From: Rotaria sp. Silwood1
Lineage: Eukaryota > Rotifera > Eurotatoria > Philodinida > Philodinidae
Reading direction: 5' to 3'
DNA: 64,000 bases
Assembly (NCBI GenBank): GCA_905250075.1
Contig: CAJNOP010000009.1
Span: 1,267,915 to 1,331,914 of the forward strand
Part shown: in pieces, positions 61,101-64,000 of the stretch
Layout: every line of letters starts with the position of its first letter
Numbering within the stretch: the first letter of the stretch is position 1
Program-made: the position numbers and the translations under genes
The notes under the pieces: generated by a model
Told to the model about the DNA's origin: nothing
The model's database searches: none
What the model saw: the letters and a program-made list of their open reading frames with translations, nothing else

Positions 61101-64000
61101 TATATCAATTGCAGTTTTATCTGTTGTTGCCGTACAAGTTAAACTTATATTTGTAAGCAAAAATAGAACAAAAATAAATATATTTTTTTAAGATTCGTTT
61201 TTACAAAGGATGCATTAAGAGCTAAACGTAAATTATTTAATTTTATGAATACAGAAATAAAACTTCATCCATCTGTCGGTATTTTTATAACAATGAATCC
61301 TGGTTATGCTGGACGAACAGAATTACCAGAAAATTTAAAAGCATTATTTCGGTAGAAAATTTTTAAATTGATTTGACATATTTAATTTTTCTTTTTATTT
61401 TGATAAATAGACCATGTGCAATGGTTGTACCAGATTTTGAATTAATTGGTTTGTTTAGAAAAATTTGATTAACAATAGAATATCGATTTTTTCATTATTT
61501 AGCTGAATTAAATCTAGTATCAGCTGGATTTACAGATGCACGATTATTAAGCAGAAAATTTGTTACATTATATACATTATGTCATAATTTATTATCCAAA
61601 CAAGTTTGATTTTACAAAATAATTTTTCTTTTTAACTGATTCTTATTTTTTTCCAAGGAACATTATGATTGGGGTTTACGTGCAATTAAATCAGTACTTG
61701 TTGTAGCTGGAACATTAAGACGATCGGATCCTAATATGAGTGAAGATAAAGTACTTATGAGAGCATTACGTGATTTTAATATACCAAAAATAACTATAGA
61801 AGATATGCCAGTTTTTCTTAATCTTATTGGAGATCTATTTCCAGCATTAGATGTTGAACGAAAAAGGTACATTATTACAAATATTTAATTTATTTTTATC
61901 TTTGTTTAATTTTATAATAGAGATCAAGATTTTGAAAATAAAGTTCGAAAAGCTGCTCTCGATCTTCATTTACAAGCTGAAGAAGCAAGTCCAACTGTAC
62001 AAAATAATTTTGTACTTAAAGTTGTTCAATTAAAAGAAATATTTGATGTACGACATTCTGTTTTTATTATTGGAAATGCTGGAACAGGTATTAGAAATTC
62101 AATTTAAACGTTCTATTTCAAATACGAAAGCAGTTTGTAACGGATAGTGCGAAAATTGTTAAATACAAGATTTATTTACTCTTGACTACTTTGAAATTGT
62201 TTCATAGCATTAAAAGCTATAGATTTTGATCAAAGTTTTGTGTTCTTTCCAAATGTAGACTTAAAAGTTTTCTTGTGACGAATGAGATAATCCATAGTTT
62301 TGAACGGAACATTTTTCTTTGCACTTTTGTACTTTCATTATTACAACTCGAAAGTAAATGTGGATACTTTTATTAATACATCAGCTTTTAAAACAGAAAT
62401 TATCCTAGAAAATGTAGTATTGCAGGTCTATTTGTTTTTCTGAAGGTCAATTCAATTTTTATTTTTCTTAAATCGGCATTCTTGAAAAGTTCGCTTGATC
62501 CTTTGTAAAGAAAAAAACTGTTGACAAAGCGCCTACAGCTTCACTTACGAGGAAAGACTTTCATATGATTACAAGTTGATCGTAATGGATCGATAAACCA
62601 GAATACCCTAGAGAAAGGGTTCGTGCTGACATTAATATTTGACCGAGATATTAACTTTTTAGGATGGACTCTTTTTTCGATAGGGTTCTATTGTCGAATT
62701 TTTATCTAAAACAGTTCATCAGATGAAAATCTTAGTTGGATTCGCTTATGCACAAAATTTTAAAACTGTTCTATCAAGTATTCCTAAGATATATACATAC
62801 AATTTTATCGAAAAATCAAGTTCCTCCTGAGAAAATTCGCTAAAATGTCAAGATCTCGGTGACATCTTAACGTTCATATGAACTCTTTGAAAGATGTTCT
62901 GGTTTATCGATCTATTACGACCAGCTTTTAATCATCTAGGAACTTTCCCTCATTAATTCTTGTTTTTAAACTTTAAACTTTTTTTGCGTAGAAAAGGGAT
63001 GACTAGCTCAATAACGCAAAGAATGGTTATCTGTCTAGTTTGTTTTTAGATAGCGATAAAAAAAACTTTTTTCAAAGAACAAACACTGCAGTTTCACATG
63101 TTCTTTCAGAAAAAAAGTCACTTGACTATTATAATTCTCCTTCGAGAACTTTGTGATACGCGATCGAAAAATCATAAACAGAGAAAAAGTGAAAGGGTTC
63201 CCTGTTTTTTCTGAAGAAGTTTTTTTTTCAAGCAGAGTATGACCGAAGTCATCTAAAATTTAAAAAAAAATGACGTTTCAAACAAAACGTCATATTGTTT
63301 GTAGACGATTCGACCTCAAACTATCCTCCCATCCATTTATCTTAATTTCGATAATTTTGACTGAAATGAGCTTTTTTTTTGAGGCGAAAGCTCAAGATGA
63401 AATTATGCTTTTGTATTTCATTTAAGGTAAAACACAAATATGGAAAACATTATTTAAAACTTATCAAAATATGAAACGTCGACCACATGCTATTGATCGT
63501 AAAATCATTCTTATAATATTATTAAAAATACTATTTATTGTCTTTTCAGTTGATCCAAAAGCTGTTACTAATGATGAATTATTTGGCTATATGCATCGAC
63601 AAACACATGAATGGAAAGATGGTCTATTTTCAACTATTATGCGAGATTTAGCTAATATGACATCAGATTGTAAATAATTATTTCTTATAAAAATTTAAAC
63701 TCAAATATGAAGTTCTTTTTTTTTTCTAGCACCGAAATGGATTGTACTTGATGGTGATATTGATCCAATGTGGATTGAATCATTAAATACAGTTATGGAT
63801 GATAATAAAGTACTTACATTAGCTAGTAATGAACGAATTCCACTTAATGAAACCATGCGTTTATTATTTGAAATAAGTCATTTAAAAACAGCTACACCAG
63901 CAACTGTTTCTCGTGCAGGAATTTTATATGTATCAACAAATGATATTGGATATTCACCTGTTTATGTTAGTTGGGTTGAACAACGTGAATCAAATAGTGA
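40573..64000 (+). CDS. DNAH: Axonemal outer-arm dynein heavy chain, beta class (5' half; runs off window)
   Basis: Forty-four exons join into one open frame of about 2,320 codons. This is about half of a dynein heavy chain, which usually has about 4,400-4,600 residues. Order: N-terminal tail, linker, AAA1 with Walker A GPAGTGKT and Walker B CFDEFNRI, then AAA2 with GNAGTGKT and IVLDGDID. Phrases such as [29 protein letters not shown] and [20 protein letters not shown] fit the DNAH9/11/17 (beta) class better than gamma or inner-arm classes. The protein is an ATP-driven motor of the ciliary outer arm. The start at 40,573 is the first in-frame ATG; the frame opens upstream at a TTG. Typical introns are 44-70 nt, and the long ones are enlarged by mobile elements. 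Parts are listed separately. Confidence 0.96.
44163..44219 (+). other. Atypical 57-nt dynein intron 9
   Basis: Reading through gives an in-frame TAG at 44,217-44,219 just before exon 10. The only phase-0 GT donor in range is a weak GTTTGT at 44,163. Using it drops about six residues relative to dynein relatives as I recall them (DDIYR joined to LLRIFGS). Confidence 0.5.
44925..48218 (+). other. Long dynein introns 12-14
   Basis: Introns 44,925-45,176, 45,315-46,948 and 47,194-48,218. The second contains a fold-back element (46,118-46,717). The third contains a long minus-strand ORF (47,476-47,916) with no motif, judged spurious. Confidence 0.7.
46118..46717. mobile_element. Fold-back element in dynein intron 13
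   Basis: Arms of about 165 bp (46,118-46,290 and 46,550-46,717) are inverted copies about 80% alike by eye, starting ACTAATGCCCATT / ACTGATGCCCATT. The interior is about 260 bp. No coding. Confidence 0.75.
49383..49968. mobile_element. TTAA-flanked (piggyBac-like) element in dynein intron 18
   Basis: Body 49,387-49,964 between TTAA at 49,383-49,386 and 49,965-49,968. Ends are CACATTCACCCCGA and, inverted, CACATTCGACCCGA. The interior has inverted copies of a gatgtagattgtagag-like motif. Near the right end is a perfect 20-bp palindrome at 49,930-49,949 centred on CCGG. Confidence 0.65.
50039..57979 (+). CDS. DNAH: Dynein heavy chain, exons 19-31 (tail end and linker)
   Basis: Exons: 50039-50490, 52560-52662, 52728-53118, 53180-53253, 53316-53637, 53700-53829, 55626-55650, 55699-55856, 55906-56048, 56958-57025, 57077-57290, 57340-57452, 57932-57979. 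They encode about residues 1108-1854. The linker is the mechanical element that swings across the AAA ring. Family landmarks are [18 protein letters not shown] and LPEKW (exon 19), [12 protein letters not shown] (exon 21), the 25-nt exon 25 (IKRLAFPR), [17 protein letters not shown] (exon 26), QIWWTTDV across exons 28/29, [12 protein letters not shown]...[10 protein letters not shown] (exon 30) and [16 protein letters not shown] (exon 31). Exon 28 ends at 57,025 because only that donor yields the family sequence QIWW. Confidence 0.93.
50491..52559 (+). other. Dynein intron 19 (2.07 kb)
   Basis: GTAAGA donor and AATTTCTAG acceptor. No gene, RNA or clear inverted repeat recognised inside. Confidence 0.7.
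53830..55625 (+). other. Dynein intron 24 (1.8 kb)
   Basis: GTAAAT donor and TTTTTGAATAG acceptor. ORFs at 54,040 and 54,696 have no motif. Nothing else recognised. Confidence 0.65.
56049..56957 (+). other. Dynein intron 27 (0.9 kb)
   Basis: GTATGT donor and AAATATAG acceptor. No gene recognised. Confidence 0.65.
57472..57905. mobile_element. Fold-back element filling dynein intron 30
   Basis: Inverted arms begin aactaacgtcttttcaaaaa (57,472) and end with its diverged complement (57,905); tttttgcaatagctcaacaa pairs with the opposite arm near 57,855. It matches the element in intron 2 of P2X copy 3. It lies 19 nt after the donor and 26 nt before the acceptor. ORFs here on both strands are by-products. 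Confidence 0.75.
59069..59399. mobile_element. piggyBac-like MITE A (TTAA-flanked)
   Basis: Body 59,073-59,395 (323 bp), ends CCCTTTGAGGAC perfectly inverted over 12 bp, between TTAA at 59,069-59,072 and TTAA at 59,396-59,399. No transposase. Confidence 0.8.
59396..60117. mobile_element. piggyBac-like MITE B, sharing a TTAA with MITE A
   Basis: Body 59,400-60,113 (714 bp), ends CCCTTAAAAGCCG perfectly inverted over 13 bp, between TTAA at 59,396-59,399 and 60,114-60,117. It contains three copies of the palindrome TCCCTTGGAAGGGA or its complement, near 59,533, 59,748 and 60,083, each beside cattcgg or its complement. Confidence 0.8.
60485..60596 (+). tRNA. trnL-CAA: tRNA-Leu (anticodon CAA) with intron
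   Basis: The acceptor stem GTCAGTA pairs with TGCTGAC, with discriminator A at 60,596. A-box is TGGCCGAGTGG and B-box GGTTCGACTCC. Anticodon stem CCAGA/TCTGG flanks a loop with CAA at 60,519-60,521. A 28-nt intron (60,523-60,550) sits at the canonical position after base 37, as in eukaryotic tRNA-Leu(CAA), and the mature RNA has the long class II variable arm (84 nt without CCA). A run of seven T at 60,600-60,606 is a Pol III terminator. It lies in dynein intron 31 on the same strand, 47 nt before the exon 32 boundary. Confidence 0.95.
60600..60606 (+). terminator. Pol III terminator of tRNA-Leu
   Basis: Seven consecutive T, four bases after the tRNA 3' end. Confidence 0.8.
60644..64000 (+). 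CDS. DNAH: Dynein heavy chain, exons 32-44 (AAA1 and AAA2; open at window end)
   Basis: Exons: 60644-60699, 60754-60789, 60854-60953, 61012-61035, 61092-61152, 61209-61351, 61411-61448, 61503-61603, 61658-61866, 61921-62087, 63427-63498, 63550-63669, 63730-64000+. AAA1 is the main ATPase site. Walker [13 protein letters not shown] fills 36-nt exon 33, and Walker B GCWGCFDE is 24-nt exon 35. [22 protein letters not shown] is exon 37, whose start at 61,209 (after ACAAAG) is the only one keeping frame and family length. AAA2 follows: Walker A GNAGTGKT across exons 41/42, Walker [10 protein letters not shown] and [12 protein letters not shown] in exon 44. The catalytic residues of both sites are intact. 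The last exon is cut by the window edge. Confidence 0.96.
62088..63426 (+). other. Dynein intron 41 (1.34 kb)
   Basis: Splits the AAA2 P-loop codon for Gly. It contains a fold-back at 62,573-62,927; otherwise nothing recognised. Confidence 0.75.
62573..62927. repeat. Fold-back element in dynein intron 41
   Basis: The left arm (gatcgtaatggatcgataaa, continuing about 85 bp) is repeated inverted and diverged at about 62,840-62,927, with about 190 bp between. Confidence 0.7.

Noticed and set aside
1-64000. CRISPR arrays, bacterial operons, rRNA genes
   Set aside because: No regularly spaced direct repeats, ribosome-binding-site-led ORFs or rRNA signatures; the window is spliced eukaryotic DNA.

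Overview
The window is animal nuclear DNA: strongly AT-rich, with spliced protein genes, many introns of only 44-62 nt with GT..AG ends, and a dense load of short inverted-repeat elements in introns and spacers. Very short introns, tandem and patchily homogenised gene copies, and a ciliary outer-arm dynein gene fit a small ciliated invertebrate; a bdelloid rotifer is my best guess. The organism is inferred from style, not from a diagnostic sequence.

Left half (1-33,300): three tandem same-strand copies of a P2X ATP-gated cation channel gene, at 2898-6841, 16110-19778 and 29064-33230. Each has three exons with identical phases: 304 nt, 264 nt, and 827 nt (818 nt in copy 3). Intron 1 is about 60 nt and intron 2 is 2.2-2.7 kb. 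About 2.9 kb upstream of each ATG and some 3' flank are duplicated too, so the repeat unit is a segment of 6.5-7 kb or more. All three reading frames are intact. Copies 1 and 2 share tracts, including introns, that are far more alike than their exons, which looks like gene conversion. The spacers hold nested fold-back and hAT-type elements.

Middle (33,300-40,570): no large gene. It holds a decayed minus-strand coding region of unknown family (about 36,590-37,090), a small two-exon minus-strand gene of unknown function (37,870-38,234, 106 aa), and a decayed Tc1/mariner element with terminal repeats and TA target duplication (39,197-39,991).

Right half (40,573-64,000, running off the window): the 5' half of an axonemal outer-arm dynein heavy chain of the beta class (DNAH9/11/17-like), resolved into 44 exons encoding about 2,320 residues. 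It covers the N-terminal tail, linker, AAA1 (Walker A and B) and AAA2 up to the segment after its sensor motif. AAA3-AAA6, the stalk and the microtubule-binding domain lie outside. Its introns hold TTAA-flanked piggyBac-like elements, fold-back elements and a same-strand intron-containing tRNA-Leu(CAA) gene.

P2X channels (calcium entry gated by extracellular ATP) and axonemal dynein (ciliary beating) can be linked physiologically, but nothing here shows a functional cluster.
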